A stretch of DNA of 64,000 nt from Tateyamaria sp. ANG-S1 (GCF_000814025.1 NZ_JWLL01000003.1:62001-126000), one strand, 5' to 3'; shown: positions 46,181 to 55,070, numbered from the stretch's first letter. Notes: generated from the letters alone by a model not told the origin. Numbers and translations: made by a program.

Positions 46181-46246
46181 CAACTTGCGGTTCAACAGCG
46201 TGCTACCACGCCGGTGCGTAGTATTGCAGCGCATGACCGCAAGTTG
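46181..46246. other. Long inverted repeat between VOC gene and mutase
   Basis: CAACTTGCGGT (46181-46191) and ACCGCAAGTTG (46236-46246) are perfect 11-bp inverted arms, separated by 44 bp that can fold further (GCGTG/CACGC, near 46198-46211). It could be a structured RNA element, a leader of the VOC transcript, or a regulator site. Confidence 0.4.
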
Positions 46247-46297
46247 AAGGGCCAAGACCACAAAACTGCAGCTCACAGTTCCCTAGTCCCGGTGGAG

Positions 46298-46322
46298 AGG
46301 GCCGCGCAACGTGTACGGCCCT
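46298..46322 (-). terminator. Terminator of the methylmalonyl-CoA mutase gene
   Basis: AGGGCCG (46298-46304) and CGGCCCT (46316-46322) form a 7-bp stem with an 11-nt loop, starting 7 bp after the mutase stop on the minus strand. Confidence 0.5.
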
Positions 46323-46328
46323 TAAGCT

Positions 46329-48458
46329 TTAGGCGGCGCGTAGAATCGTCAGGATTTCCTGCGCTGCGTCCGGGATGTTTGTGCCCGGCCCGAAGATCGC
46401 CTTGACCCCCGCATCATATAGGAACTGGTAGTCCTGCTGCGGAATGACGCCGCCGCAGATTACGATGATATCCTCGGCGTCCGCTTCCTTCAGCGCTTGA
46501 ACCAGTTGGGGCGCCAGCGTCTTGTGACCAGCAGCCTGCGATGAGATGCCGATCACGTGCACATCGTTATCGATGGCGTCCTGCGCTGCCTCTGCTGGGG
46601 TCTGAAACAGCGGGCCTACATCGACGTCAAAGCCAATGTCGGCAAAAGCGGTCGCGATCACCTTGGCCCCCCGGTCGTGCCCGTCCTGGCCCATCTTGAC
46701 CACAAGCATGCGCGGGCGACGGCCTTCGGCCTCGGCGAAATCCTCGACCGATTTCTGGATCGCGGCGAAGCCTTCATCGCCCTCATATGCCGCGCCATAT
46801 ACACCGGCGAGCGTTTTCACTTCTGCCCGGTGGCGACCGAACTCTTTTTCCATGGCCATGCTGATCTCTCCCACCGTTGCACGTGCCCGCGCCGCGTTCA
46901 CCGCGGCCTCCAACAGGTTACCTTCTGACGCGGCCACCGCGCTGAGCGCATCAAGCGCGGCTTGGCACGCGGCTTCATCGCGATCCTCGCGGATGCTCTT
47001 CAGCCGCGCGACCTGTGCGTCGCGCACAGCCGCGTTGTCGATGTCGAGGATGTCGATCTCGTCCTCTTTCTCGAGCCGGAACTTGTTGACACCGACGATC
47101 ACCTCGTCGCCCTTGTCGATCATGGCCTGACGGCGTGCCGCGGCCTCCTCGATCCGCAGTTTGGGCATGCCGGAGCCGACGGCCTTTGTCATGCCGCCCA
47201 TCTCCTCAACCTCTTCGATCAGCTTCCAGGCTTCCTCGGCCAGATCGTGGGTCAGCTTTTCGACGTAGTAGGAGCCCGCGAGCGGATCGACCACGTTGGT
47301 CACGCCCGTCTCGTTCTGCAAAATGAGCTGCGTGTTGCGCGCGATACGGCTTGAGAATTGCGTGGGCAGCGCGATGGCTTCATCGAAGCTGTTGGTGTGC
47401 AGCGATTGCGTGCCGCCGAGCACGGCGCTCATCGCTTCGAAGGCGGTGCGGACGATGTTGTTGTAGGGGTCCTGTTCCTGAAGGCTGACACCGCTGGTCT
47501 GGCAATGGGTGCGCAGCATCATGGATTTGGGGTTCTTCGGTTCAAATTCCGACATGATGCGGTGCCAGAGCAGGCGCGCCGCCCGCAGCTTGGCCGCTTC
47601 CATGAAGAAGTTCATGCCGATGGCAAAGAAGAAGGACAGCCGCCCGGCAAACTTGTCCACGTCCATGCCGCGCGCGATGGCGGCACGGACGTATTCGCGC
47701 CCGTCAGCAAGCGTGAACGCCAACTCTTGCACAAGGTTCGCGCCCGCTTCCTGCATGTGGTAGCCGCTGATCGAGATGCTGTTGAACTTCGGCATCTCAT
47801 TCGAGGTGTATTCGATGATGTCCGCGATGATCCGCATCGAAGGTTCGGGCGGATATATGTAGGTATTGCGGACCATGAACTCCTTCAGAATGTCGTTCTG
47901 AATGGTGCCAGACAGCAATGCGCGGTCCACGCCCTGCTCTTCCCCGGCAACGATGAAGTTGGCGAGGATGGGGATCACAGCCCCGTTCATGGTCATCGAC
48001 ACCGACACCTTGTCGAGCGGGATGCCGTCGAACAGGATTTTCATGTCCTCGACGCTGTCGATGGCCACGCCAGCCTTGCCCACATCGCCTACAACCCGCT
48101 CGTGATCGCTGTCATAGCCGCGGTGGGTGGCAAGGTCGAAGGCGACCGACACACCCTGCTGCCCCGACGCAAGCGCGCGGCGGTAGAAAGCGTTGGATTC
48201 CTCGGCGGTCGAAAAGCCCGCATATTGCCGGATCGTCCAGGGACGGCCCGCATACATCGTGGCCTTCACACCGCGGGTGAAAGGCGCCTCACCGGCAATT
48301 GTGCCGAGGTGGTCGACGCCTTCCAGATCGTCAGCGGTGTAGATCGGCGCGACGTCGATCCCTTCCAACGTGTTCCAGGTCAGATCCTCGACCGGGCGGC
48401 CCCGCAGCTCACCCTCCGCGAGGGTCTGCCAATCGTCTTTCTTGTTGGTCATATCCAT
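46329..48458 (-). CDS. mcm: Methylmalonyl-CoA mutase, single-chain
   Basis: The 709-residue protein combines the TIM-barrel substrate domain ([20 protein letters not shown], residues ~90-110, in part) with a C-terminal B12 domain containing the DxHxxG motif in [13 protein letters not shown]. It converts methylmalonyl-CoA to succinyl-CoA with adenosylcobalamin. With PccAB it completes propionyl-CoA assimilation. It starts inside the sulfotransferase-like gene (50-bp overlap), an unusually long overlap. An alternative start is ATG 48452. No mutase chaperone (MeaB) is in the window. Confidence 0.96.
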   Translation of the reverse strand: MDMTNKKDDWQTLAEGELRGRPVEDLTWNTLEGIDVAPIYTADDLEGVDHLGTIAGEAPFTRGVKATMYAGRPWTIRQYAGFSTAEESNAFYRRALASGQQGVSVAFDLATHRGYDSDHERVVGDVGKAGVAIDSVEDMKILFDGIPLDKVSVSMTMNGAVIPILANFIVAGEEQGVDRALLSGTIQNDILKEFMVRNTYIYPPEPSMRIIADIIEYTSNEMPKFNSISISGYHMQEAGANLVQELAFTLADGREYVRAAIARGMDVDKFAGRLSFFFAIGMNFFMEAAKLRAARLLWHRIMSEFEPKNPKSMMLRTHCQTSGVSLQEQDPYNNIVRTAFEAMSAVLGGTQSLHTNSFDEAIALPTQFSSRIARNTQLILQNETGVTNVVDPLAGSYYVEKLTHDLAEEAWKLIEEVEEMGGMTKAVGSGMPKLRIEEAAARRQAMIDKGDEVIVGVNKFRLEKEDEIDILDIDNAAVRDAQVARLKSIREDRDEAACQAALDALSAVAASEGNLLEAAVNAARARATVGEISMAMEKEFGRHRAEVKTLAGVYGAAYEGDEGFAAIQKSVEDFAEAEGRRPRMLVVKMGQDGHDRGAKVIATAFADIGFDVDVGPLFQTPAEAAQDAIDNDVHVIGISSQAAGHKTLAPQLVQALKEADAEDIIVICGGVIPQQDYQFLYDAGVKAIFGPGTNIPDAAQEILTILRAA

Positions 48459-49350
48459 GTCCTCTTGTCAGCGGACCATGCGGCAGGGTTTGCCCCGCTC
48501 CTCTCTGGCCCAAATCCTCTGTCAGTGTTGCAAGTCCATCGGCACCGGCGGTCAGCCAGTGAATGTCGTCCAGATACGCCTCGCGCATGGCGGCGCTCGC
48601 GGCGGGATCAAAAGGCGCCCAGCTTCCGGAGGTCCCGGGGATCATGCCCGGGTCCTCGCCACGGTCCGCAAGGATGTCGCGCAACTGGGTCACATCCGGG
48701 GACCGGTTCAGCCAGGTTTCCGCCCCTGCACGGGGGCCGTGCAGGCCGGTCATTGCCCGGAACATCGCATCCGGTCGCCCGGCGGTGCGCTCGAACGGCA
48801 CAACGACAAGACGCGCAGACGGCACGGCACAGGCAACATCCGTCACGACATCCCGCCATGTCCGCGCGCCAAACGCGATGCGCACATATTGATCGGGCTC
48901 AAGCATCGCATGGCCGCGCGCCACGCAATACGCGGCAGCCGAAGTCCAGTAGTGGTTCAACGACCGGATCGACAACACGACCGTGTCTATGCGTCCATCA
49001 AAGCCAGCAGCATAACGCGCCATCCGCTCTCCGACGTCGTGATAGAGCGAGAGGCGGCGCATGTTCCGGCGCATCGTGCCAATCATGTTTTCATCCGAGA
49101 TGATCAGCGATTTCGTGCCGTTCTGCTCAGCCTTGTTCAGATGCAACAGGACGCGCCCTCGGGCCCTGCGCGCCATTTGCGGCGTCGACGTCGGCGACGG
49201 CAGAACACCCGAAAACAATCCCTTGCGCGTTCGCAACGGTCCCCAGAAACCCAGACGCCGGGCGCGCATAAAGTCCGCGTTTTGCCGAATATAGGCCTGA
49301 AAGGACGTCGTTGCCGTCCGATGCGCCCCGATATGCAGAGTAACTTTCAT
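48409..49350 (-). CDS. Sulfotransferase-like P-loop protein
   Basis: The 313-residue protein begins [20 protein letters not shown], where [13 protein letters not shown] resembles the 5'-phosphosulfate-binding loop of sulfotransferase-family proteins. [10 protein letters not shown] and [15 protein letters not shown] fit the later motifs, where the 3'-phosphate-binding Ser/Arg normally sit. It may modify a polysaccharide or lipid; not proven. AAGGAT precedes the ATG at 49350. Its 3' end overlaps the mutase start by 50 bp, so the two are in one transcript even though no functional link is known. Confidence 0.7.
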   Translation of the reverse strand: MKVTLHIGAHRTATTSFQAYIRQNADFMRARRLGFWGPLRTRKGLFSGVLPSPTSTPQMARRARGRVLLHLNKAEQNGTKSLIISDENMIGTMRRNMRRLSLYHDVGERMARYAAGFDGRIDTVVLSIRSLNHYWTSAAAYCVARGHAMLEPDQYVRIAFGARTWRDVVTDVACAVPSARLVVVPFERTAGRPDAMFRAMTGLHGPRAGAETWLNRSPDVTQLRDILADRGEDPGMIPGTSGSWAPFDPAASAAMREAYLDDIHWLTAGADGLATLTEDLGQRGAGQTLPHGPLTRGHGYDQQERRLADPRGG

Positions 49351-49516
49351 GCCGCCGCGATCCTTTGCCATGCGCGTCAAACGCCCCTTATCGGGCAGAC
49401 GCAGATGGGTCAGCGATCGCACAGCAAGCCTTGCTGAGCGATTAAAGCTAAAATTGACGCGAGCAGGCGTCGCAATCGCAAAAAAAGCCGCTACATAGAA
49501 GCGAGCAGGAGGGCAG

Positions 49517-49966
49517 ATGAAACAACTATTACCTATTGTTCTGGTTGGACTTTTCGGCGGTTCCGTTGTCGCTGCGGCAAGTGATGACGCGCCTGAGCCT
49601 TCCATCTTCGTCACCGGCAATATCCCGGATTTAAGCGAATTTGTCTGGGAAAAGCGGCCCATCATCGTGTTTGCCGACAGCCCGAACGATCCGAACTTCG
49701 GGCAACAGATGGATTTTCTGGAAGACCGCGCCGGTGAATTGGCCGACCGGGATGTCATCGTCCTGACTGACACCGACCCGTCCGTGGACAGCGATTTGCG
49801 CCTGAAGTTCCGCCCGCGCGGCTTCATGCTGGTGCTTGTGGGCAAGGACGGCACGGTCAAATTGCGCAAACCGTTTCCATGGGACGTGCGCGAAATCACA
49901 CGCTCCATCGACAAGATGCCGATCCGGCAACGCGAAATTCGTGAACGGCGCGGAAGCGGCAGTTGA
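49517..49966 (+). CDS. DUF4174 exported protein
   Basis: The 149-residue protein has a signal peptide (MKQLLPIVLVGLFGGSVVAAA). The remainder matches DUF4174: FVWEKRPIIVFADSPNDPNFGQQMDFL, RDVIVLTDTDP, FMLVLVGKDGTVKLRKPFPWDVREI (each quoted in part), a thioredoxin-like arrangement without a CxxC. It is probably periplasmic; the function is unknown. GCAGGAGGGCAG precedes the ATG. It is divergent from the sulfotransferase-like gene. Confidence 0.82.
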   Translation: MKQLLPIVLVGLFGGSVVAAASDDAPEPSIFVTGNIPDLSEFVWEKRPIIVFADSPNDPNFGQQMDFLEDRAGELADRDVIVLTDTDPSVDSDLRLKFRPRGFMLVLVGKDGTVKLRKPFPWDVREITRSIDKMPIRQREIRERRGSGS

Positions 49967-50095
49967 ACGCCCGCGTCACCGCACGTTAACGATTGCGGGC
50001 TAGCTGTGCCCTCGCGCTTGTGCAAAACAGACGCACATCCTATATTGCAGATGCAGCCAAATGGCGGCTGCGCCGCAGCTGGAAAGGAGAGGGAT

Positions 50096-50161
50096 ATGTC
50101 GGATACACCCAAACGTACCACTCCCATCACTGGTCGGAACGGGCCGAGCCCGGGCTACTGA
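50096..50161 (+). CDS. 21-aa small ORF with strong ribosome-binding site
   Basis: The frame encodes MSDTPKRTTPITGRNGPSPG then Y, a polar Pro/Thr-rich peptide. GGAAAGGAGAGGG lies directly upstream, one of the best ribosome-binding sites in the window. It overlaps the 3' end of the opposing gene by 35 bp. No signal or TM is visible. It could be a small protein or a regulatory upstream peptide, though nothing follows on its strand. Confidence 0.45.
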   Translation: MSDTPKRTTPITGRNGPSPGY

Positions 50162-50714
50162 CAGCCGGGTCCGCCCCCAGTTGCTTCAGCGCCTCAACGG
50201 CATAAGTCCGTGCGCGCTGCTTCATCTGCAGATACTGAAAATACGCAATCTCGCGCCGTTTACGGCTCGCTTCATCAGTGCCGTCGATAAACGGCTTCAG
50301 GCGTGAATCGGCGATCTGCACTTCGATTGCGTTGAGCTGAGAGTAATACTTCACAACCGGGTCGATCACAGATTTCGGCAGGATGTGGATGTTGTCCAGC
50401 ACCGACTGAAAGACCATGTCGTTATATTCGGTCGGCAGGAACGGCACATAGCCATCAGCGATGCGCGGCTGCATCGCCTCCCACGCCGCATTCAGGTCCT
50501 CCCCTTCCAGCACCTCGAGATAGTGTTTGATCTCGGCCGCCAGCGCGCGCTGCACATCCTCGCACTGTTCAAGCCGCAGCCGGGCGGCGTCACGGCGGTT
50601 TTGCGCGCCGTTGACGATCCACCCCACAGCCACAAAGAGCCCCGCAATGACAGCCTGCCAGATGCGGGGATCAACGGCGGCGAACCCGTCAAGGATATGA
50701 CGGGTCGCACTCAC
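50127..50714 (-). CDS. Membrane-anchored hypothetical protein coupled to pccA
   Basis: The 195-residue protein has one N-terminal TM segment (WQAVIAGLFVAVGWIVNGA, 19-37) followed by a helical cytoplasmic domain (RLRLEQCEDVQRALAAEIKHYLEVLEGEDL and IAYFQYLQMKQRARTYAVEAL, in part). No family recognised. Its start overlaps the pccA stop by 4 bp (ATGA), so its translation is coupled to that of the propionyl-CoA carboxylase subunit. Whether it serves propionate metabolism is unknown. Confidence 0.72.
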   Translation of the reverse strand: MSATRHILDGFAAVDPRIWQAVIAGLFVAVGWIVNGAQNRRDAARLRLEQCEDVQRALAAEIKHYLEVLEGEDLNAAWEAMQPRIADGYVPFLPTEYNDMVFQSVLDNIHILPKSVIDPVVKYYSQLNAIEVQIADSRLKPFIDGTDEASRKRREIAYFQYLQMKQRARTYAVEALKQLGADPAVSSPGSARSDQ

Positions 50715-52732
50715 TCGAATTCCATGATCACGTCATCGACCGCCAGGCTGTCGCCTGCACCTGCGTTGATCTTGGACACGATGCCCTTCCGCTCGGCGCG
50801 CAGGATGTTTTCCATCTTCATCGCCTCGATGGTGCACAGCGCCTGCCCCTCCTGCACCTCGTCGCCTTCGGCCACATCGATCTTCACGACCAGACCGGGC
50901 ATTGGGCATAGCAGCATCTTGGAGGTATCAGGCGGCAGCTTTTCGGGCATCAGGCGCGCCAGTTCTGCCTGACGGGGAGACCGCACATGGACCTTGAGGT
51001 CAGCGCCACGGGTGCGGATGCGGAACCCGCCCGACACCTTGCCAACTTTCAGCACGAGCGGCGCACCATCGACAGTCATTTCTGCCAACTGGTCGCCCGG
51101 CGTCCAGTTGCCCGACACGCGCAGGGCGGAACCACCGTCGAACGTGACCGTGGCGCCATCCGGGTCCGCGTCAATCACCACGTCGTAGGACTGGCCCTGC
51201 AGCGCGACATTCCAATCGGTACCGACCTTGCGCTCGTGGTTGTCCATCCGGCCCGACACGCGGGCGCGGCGGATTTCGGCCACGCGGTGCATGGCGGCAC
51301 AAGCAGCGGCCACGCGGCGCAGATCATCTTCTTTCAGGTCCACACCTTCGAAACCTTCGGGATATTCCTCGGCAATGAACGCCGTGGTCATATCGCCGGA
51401 AATGAATTTCGGATGGTCCATCACGGCACTCAGGAACGGCAGGTTGTGGCCAATTCCCTCGACCTCAAAACTGTCGAGCGCCACGCGCATCGCCTCAATC
51501 GCCGTGGCGCGGTCCGGCCCCCATGTGCAGAGCTTGGCGATCATCGGGTCGTAATACATGCTGATCTCGCCGCCTTCGTAAACGCCGGTATCATTGCGGA
51601 TCACGATGTTTTCGGGCGTCACGCCGGGGCTGTAGCTTTCGGTCTCGGCCGGTGGACGATAGCGGGTCAGACGGCCAATCGACGGCAGGAAGCCGCGATA
51701 CGGGTCCTCGGCATAAAGCCGGTTTTCGATGGCCCAGCCGTTCAGCTTCACGTCGTCCTGGGTGATCGACAGTTTTTCGCCCGCAGCGACACGGATCATC
51801 TGTTCCACCAGATCGACACCGGTGATCAGTTCGGTCACGGGGTGCTCCACCTGCAGACGGGTGTTCATTTCGAGGAAATAGAAGTTCTTGTCCCCGTCCA
51901 CGATGAATTCGACGGTGCCCGCGCTGGCATAGCCCACAGCCTTGCTCAGGGCGACGGCCTGCTCCCCCATGGCTTTGCGGGTCGCTTCATCCAGGAAGGG
52001 CGACGGCGCTTCCTCGACCACTTTCTGGTTGCGGCGCTGGATCGAGCATTCGCGCTCGCCCAGATAGATGCCGTTGCCGTGGCTGTCGCACAGCACCTGG
52101 ATTTCGATGTGGCGCGGTTGGGTGACGAACTTTTCAATGAAAATCCGGTCATCACCAAAACTGTTGGCGGCCTCGTTCTTGGACGACTGGAAGCCCTCGC
52201 GCGCTTCTTCATCGTTCCAGGCGATCCGCATCCCTTTACCGCCGCCGCCAGCGGAGGCTTTCAACATCACTGGGTACCCAATCTCGGTCGAAATTTTGAC
52301 GGCCTCGTCGGCATCTTCGATCAGGCCCATGTAGCCTGGCACCGTGCTGACGCCCGCGTCCTGCGCGATCTTCTTCGAGGTGATCTTGTCACCCATCGAC
52401 TCGATGGCACCCTTGGGCGGCCCAACAAAGGCGACGCCCGCCTCTTCCAGCGCCTCGGCAAACTTGGCATTTTCCGACAGGAAGCCGTAACCGGGGTGCA
52501 CAGCCTGCGCGCCCGACTGCTTGATGGCGTCCATCACCTTGTCGATGACAATGTAGGACTGGTTTGCGGGCGGCGGCCCGATATGGATCGCCTCGTCCGC
52601 CATCTGAACATGCAACGCCTTGGCATCTGCGTCCGAGTAAATGGCAACCGTGGGAATGCCCATCTTGCGCGCCGTCTTGATGACGCGGCAGGCGATCTCA
52701 CCCCGGTTGGCGATCAGGATCTTGTTGAACAT
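50711..52732 (-). CDS. pccA: Propionyl-CoA carboxylase, biotin-containing alpha subunit
   Basis: The 673-residue protein has the biotin carboxylase domain (residues 1-450: FNKILIANRGEIACRVIKTA, KASAGGGGKGMRIAW ATP-grasp loop, RDCSIQRRNQK-like ECSIQRRNQKVVEEAP), a linking domain, and a C-terminal biotin carrier domain with EAMKMEN, where the Lys is biotinylated. It carboxylates biotin with bicarbonate and ATP, for transfer to propionyl-CoA by PccB. The gene lies 106 bp downstream of a small lipoprotein gene with a terminator between, so it has its own promoter. Confidence 0.96.
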   Translation of the reverse strand: MFNKILIANRGEIACRVIKTARKMGIPTVAIYSDADAKALHVQMADEAIHIGPPPANQSYIVIDKVMDAIKQSGAQAVHPGYGFLSENAKFAEALEEAGVAFVGPPKGAIESMGDKITSKKIAQDAGVSTVPGYMGLIEDADEAVKISTEIGYPVMLKASAGGGGKGMRIAWNDEEAREGFQSSKNEAANSFGDDRIFIEKFVTQPRHIEIQVLCDSHGNGIYLGERECSIQRRNQKVVEEAPSPFLDEATRKAMGEQAVALSKAVGYASAGTVEFIVDGDKNFYFLEMNTRLQVEHPVTELITGVDLVEQMIRVAAGEKLSITQDDVKLNGWAIENRLYAEDPYRGFLPSIGRLTRYRPPAETESYSPGVTPENIVIRNDTGVYEGGEISMYYDPMIAKLCTWGPDRATAIEAMRVALDSFEVEGIGHNLPFLSAVMDHPKFISGDMTTAFIAEEYPEGFEGVDLKEDDLRRVAAACAAMHRVAEIRRARVSGRMDNHERKVGTDWNVALQGQSYDVVIDADPDGATVTFDGGSALRVSGNWTPGDQLAEMTVDGAPLVLKVGKVSGGFRIRTRGADLKVHVRSPRQAELARLMPEKLPPDTSKMLLCPMPGLVVKIDVAEGDEVQEGQALCTIEAMKMENILRAERKGIVSKINAGAGDSLAVDDVIMEFE

Positions 52733-52762
52733 AGGGCCTCACTTCTCTGGGTCTTGAAACGC

Positions 52763-52796
52763 AAAACACCGCCTTGCCCGGGGGCAAGACGGCGTT
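52763..52796 (-). terminator. Terminator of the small lipoprotein gene
   Basis: On the minus strand a stem built on CTTGCCC and GGGCAAG with flanking CGCCG/CGGTG is followed by TGTTTTG. It lies between the lipoprotein stop (52838) and the pccA start (52732). Confidence 0.6.
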
Positions 52797-52837
52797 CCGC
52801 GTGTGACTGAAAAACTCGCGCTACGCGCGTCAGGATA

Positions 52838-53041
52838 TTAGCATTTGCTTGGGTTTGCTTCGCAATAAAGCACGTTCGCTCCGGCACCGACAGCGGCACC
52901 CGCGACGGCGTTGCCGCCAAGAACGGCACTTCCGACGCCGCCAGCAGCGCCCCCGAACACAGCCTGCTCACCCACTGTGTCACCACACGCGGCCAGACCG
53001 AGCGCGGCCGCTGTGGCAAGAATTGCGAATTTGATACGCAT
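52838..53041 (-). CDS. Small glycine-rich lipoprotein
   Basis: The 67-residue precursor has a signal with lipobox LAAC (Cys19 in ALGLAACGDT). The mature part is short and Gly/Ala-rich (FGGAAGGVGSAVLGGNAVAGAAVG, quoted in part), resembling a glycine-zipper membrane segment, and ends in YCEANPSKC with two Cys. AAGGAAGATCAAC precedes the ATG at 53041. It is a stand-alone gene with its own terminator. The function is unknown. Confidence 0.72.
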   Translation of the reverse strand: MRIKFAILATAAALGLAACGDTVGEQAVFGGAAGGVGSAVLGGNAVAGAAVGAGANVLYCEANPSKC

Positions 53042-53453
53042 GTTGATCTTCCTTTGTTTGACGCATTTGTCGTGTGACAAACGCCAAGGTCGATCAATCG
53101 TTCCAACCCAACTGCCCGCAGATACGCATCGGACCGCCGAAACGCATGTTTGCATGCATCCAATTGCTGCCGACCGAACGCCAGCCGGCGGATATTGGCC
53201 AACACCAGGCCGAATGAAACGAAAAAAAAGGTGGGCAGCATAATATCTTGCGACACCTGCTGCCCACCAGGGGAAGGGGTACGGAAATGGTACACAGCGC
53301 CGCAGATAACCTGGGGAAGCGACGCTGCATGAACACGGTCGCACGCTTTGTCAGGACGCACAAAGGGCAAGTGTGTGTCACGGCGAGAATGAGCCAGGTT
53401 TCGCCAAATACGGGAATCGAGCGGCGAGAAACCGCCTATGCGTGCCAAAGACA
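53042..53453. other. Intergenic stretch without a confident gene
   Basis: About 410 bp between the small lipoprotein gene and the 118-residue gene show no frame with a ribosome-binding site and normal coding composition. One minus-strand frame starting near 53241 (MLPTFFFVSFGLVLANIRR) looks protein-like for about 60 residues, but runs on through the lipoprotein gene in another frame, and has no ribosome-binding site. It could be a degraded gene. Confidence 0.4.
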
Positions 53454-53810
53454 TCACGCTAACCCCTCTTGAAATGAGTCGGGAAAGGATGCACGCGCCA
53501 CGGCCTCATCGATCTGCAAAAGTGCTTCATAATCAGCGGGATCAAAGGGATCGGTCGCTGGAATCACCTCGCGCCCGAACAGCCAGGACAAGCGCCCGGC
53601 ATCCAAATTGCCACGTTCAAAAGGGTCTGTGCCGAAATGGGTCCACAACGCTGCCATAAATGCCGCGTCCGCGCGCCGGTCTGCGGGCTTGCGATCGGCA
53701 AAGCGTTCACGCCGCTGAAGCGGTGTCACCCCTTTGGGGTTCGGGCGCCGGATTGTGAACTGGAAGTCTGTGCCGGTCAGCCGACCGGGGAATCCGCGAT
53801 GTTTCAGCAT
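53454..53810 (-). CDS. Hypothetical protein in the pcc region
   Basis: The 118-residue basic, soluble protein has no signal or recognised domain. Its N-terminal third (MLKHRGFPGRLTGTDFQFTI, then RRPNPKGVTPLQRRERFADR) is basic and may bind nucleic acid; the C-terminal part is acidic (DPFDPADYEALLQIDEA). It lies downstream of a small lipoprotein gene that ends in a strong hairpin, so transcription may be independent. The function is unknown. Confidence 0.6.
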   Translation of the reverse strand: MLKHRGFPGRLTGTDFQFTIRRPNPKGVTPLQRRERFADRKPADRRADAAFMAALWTHFGTDPFERGNLDAGRLSWLFGREVIPATDPFDPADYEALLQIDEAVARASFPDSFQEGLA

Positions 53811-53837
53811 GCGCTGCCCCCCGCGGCGAGGGGTGTC

Positions 53838-53861
53838 AGGGCGGGCTGAACCGCCCGCCCT
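53838..53861 (-). terminator. Terminator of the 47-aa lipoprotein gene
   Basis: AGGGCGGGC (53838-53846) pairs perfectly with GCCCGCCCT (53853-53861) over 9 bp with a 6-nt loop. It starts 7 bp past the lipoprotein stop on the minus strand. The sequence resembles the short palindromes at 10520 and 10612. Confidence 0.6.
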
Positions 53862-53867
53862 GTAGAA

Positions 53868-54011
53868 TTACTTGAACTTGCCCGTGTGGACCGGCTCTGT
53901 GCTGATGGGCTCAGGCTCAACAACGACAAACTCTTCGTTGTTGTTGCGGGCGCATGCTGCGACCAGAACCATGAGGCTAACCATGCCCAACACTTTGATG
54001 CTCTTCGACAT
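53868..54011 (-). CDS. 47-aa lipoprotein
   Basis: This gene encodes a 47-residue precursor: MSKSIKVLGMVSLMVLVAAC, followed by ARNNNEEFVVVEPEPISTEP and VHTGKFK. The lipobox is LVAAC (Cys20), and the mature peptide is 28 residues, acidic and Pro/Glu-rich. GGAGAGAC at 5-nt spacing before the ATG at 54011 is strong evidence. Small lipoproteins of this type are often entericidin-like or of unknown role. Confidence 0.75.
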   Translation of the reverse strand: MSKSIKVLGMVSLMVLVAACARNNNEEFVVVEPEPISTEPVHTGKFK

Positions 54012-54070
54012 CTGTCTCTCCTGTATTCAACTTCCAGACGCACGAAATTGCACGCCCGATGCGAGGTAGG

Positions 54071-54087
54071 GGGGTCTTGGGGACCCC
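54071..54087 (-). terminator. Possible terminator after the DUF6497 gene
   Basis: GGGGTC (54071-54076) pairs with GACCCC (54082-54087) around a 5-nt loop, about 100 bp after the DUF6497 stop on the minus strand. No T tract is seen. Confidence 0.3.
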
Positions 54088-54189
54088 TTGGCCTGCGTAT
54101 ACGTGATTTTCGGGCTGAAAGATACGGGGGCCGACAGGCTTGCGCGTGTTGTGGCCTCAAAGACGCATATGCGGTTTTTTGCCGAAGCA

Positions 54190-54678
54190 TCACAATTCCT
54201 CCCACACACAGCCGTCCGGGCTTGGTCTGAAGGCTTCGAAAAACTGCGTGGCCTCGGGATCGGCAGCGCCAAAAGCCACCGGGCGATCCATCAGCGAAAT
54301 GACAACAACGTCAGCGCTGAACCCAAAGCTTGCGATGTAGGACAACGCAAAATCGTCGCACAGCGCCTGAAAGTCACCCTCGGCATCGGCGTATGTCACA
54401 GCGGCTGCATCCCGCGCGATGTCAGGTGCCAGAAACCGAAACCGCATCCACAGTTCCGCACCGACCTCGTCCACAAGAACTTCGGACAATGTCACCGGCT
54501 GGCCCGAAGGCACATCCAACGCAAAGACCGGAGACGCGCAGAACAACAGAGCCGAAACGCAACCCCGGACCCATCTCCGTTTCCGGGTCCGGGCTCCTCC
54601 CTCCGGGGTTGCGGTGCGTGCGGTGATAACCCGTCGCACTATTCCATTCGGCACAGTATGTTGCCTGTTACCCTTCAT
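54190..54678 (-). CDS. DUF6497 exported protein
   Basis: The protein has 162 residues from ATG 54678, which overlaps the upstream stop (ATGA). A signal-like segment (RGCVSALLFCASPVFA, about 38-53) lies unusually far from this start. The mature part matches DUF6497: VPSGQPVTLSEVLVDEVGAE, ELWMRFRFLAPDI and VVISLMDRPVAFGAADPEATQFFEAF (in part). An alternative ATG just before the signal segment is behind GGAGGGAGGAG but is out of frame by one base (ATGGGTCC), so a frameshift at the start region is possible. The function is unknown; it is last in the pccB-led chain. Confidence 0.7.
   Translation of the reverse strand: MKGNRQHTVPNGIVRRVITARTATPEGGARTRKRRWVRGCVSALLFCASPVFALDVPSGQPVTLSEVLVDEVGAELWMRFRFLAPDIARDAAAVTYADAEGDFQALCDDFALSYIASFGFSADVVVISLMDRPVAFGAADPEATQFFEAFRPSPDGCVWEEL
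54559..54612. promoter_or_regulatory. Inverted repeat enclosing an RBS and ATG inside the DUF6497 gene
   Basis: GCAACCCCGGA (54602-54612 on the minus strand) and TCCGGGGTTGC (54559-54569, minus strand) are perfect 11-bp arms with 32 bp between. The loop holds the GGAGGGAGGAG and the out-of-frame ATG. In RNA this could hide or present that start. Confidence 0.45.
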
Positions 54679-55070
54679 CGTGCATCTTCTTCTTGCATTG
54701 TAAAGGTCGCAGGCGAGGTGATTTCGATCAATTCCGGGACGTCAGAGTGACGAATTTCTCTGTGCACAATCCTAGTAGGTTGTAGAACGGGGCACCCTGC
54801 ACTCAAAACGTGTTCGCCCTGCCCTTCATATTCAAAGGTTACCGAGCTTTTGGTGACATCGGCCATCTGGCAATTCAGATCACGCGAATGCCTCGCACCG
54901 AGGCCTCCGATGCCGGGAACAGCGCGGATCACATCGGTGCCATAGGTACTATTCATCGTCTTGGAATTGCCAAGCTGAGGATGTTCGAAAAAGGGACACA
55001 GGCCTCTGCCTTGGACTACACCAATATCCGCGCGCGAGATGGCAAAGACCTGTTTTGTCCACAATTTCAT
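54675..55070 (-). CDS. Hypothetical protein coupled to the pccB chain
   Basis: The 131-residue soluble protein starts [17 protein letters not shown] (ATG 55070), in ATGA overlap with the upstream gene. It has Cys in LCPFFEHPQ, LNCQMADV and AGCPVLQP and a beta-rich second half (SSVTFEYEGQGEHV). The start at 55070 is chosen by the overlap; a longer reading would run back into the upstream gene. No domain recognised. It ends in an ATGA overlap with DUF6497, so three genes in a row are coupled. Confidence 0.65.
   Translation of the reverse strand: MKLWTKQVFAISRADIGVVQGRGLCPFFEHPQLGNSKTMNSTYGTDVIRAVPGIGGLGARHSRDLNCQMADVTKSSVTFEYEGQGEHVLSAGCPVLQPTRIVHREIRHSDVPELIEITSPATFTMQEEDAR

Noticed and set aside
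47358-49103. 581-codon plus-strand frame opposite the mutase gene
   Set aside because: It is antisense to methylmalonyl-CoA mutase and the sulfotransferase-like gene, with no recognisable motif.
50987-52810. 607-codon plus-strand frame opposite pccA
   Set aside because: It is antisense to pccA, with shadow composition and no ribosome-binding site; no family resemblance.
53046-53241. Minus-strand reading MLPTFFFVSFGLVLANIRR and following residues
   Set aside because: Protein-like at first, but no ribosome-binding site, and the frame continues through the lipoprotein gene in the wrong frame. Recorded as a possible relic only.
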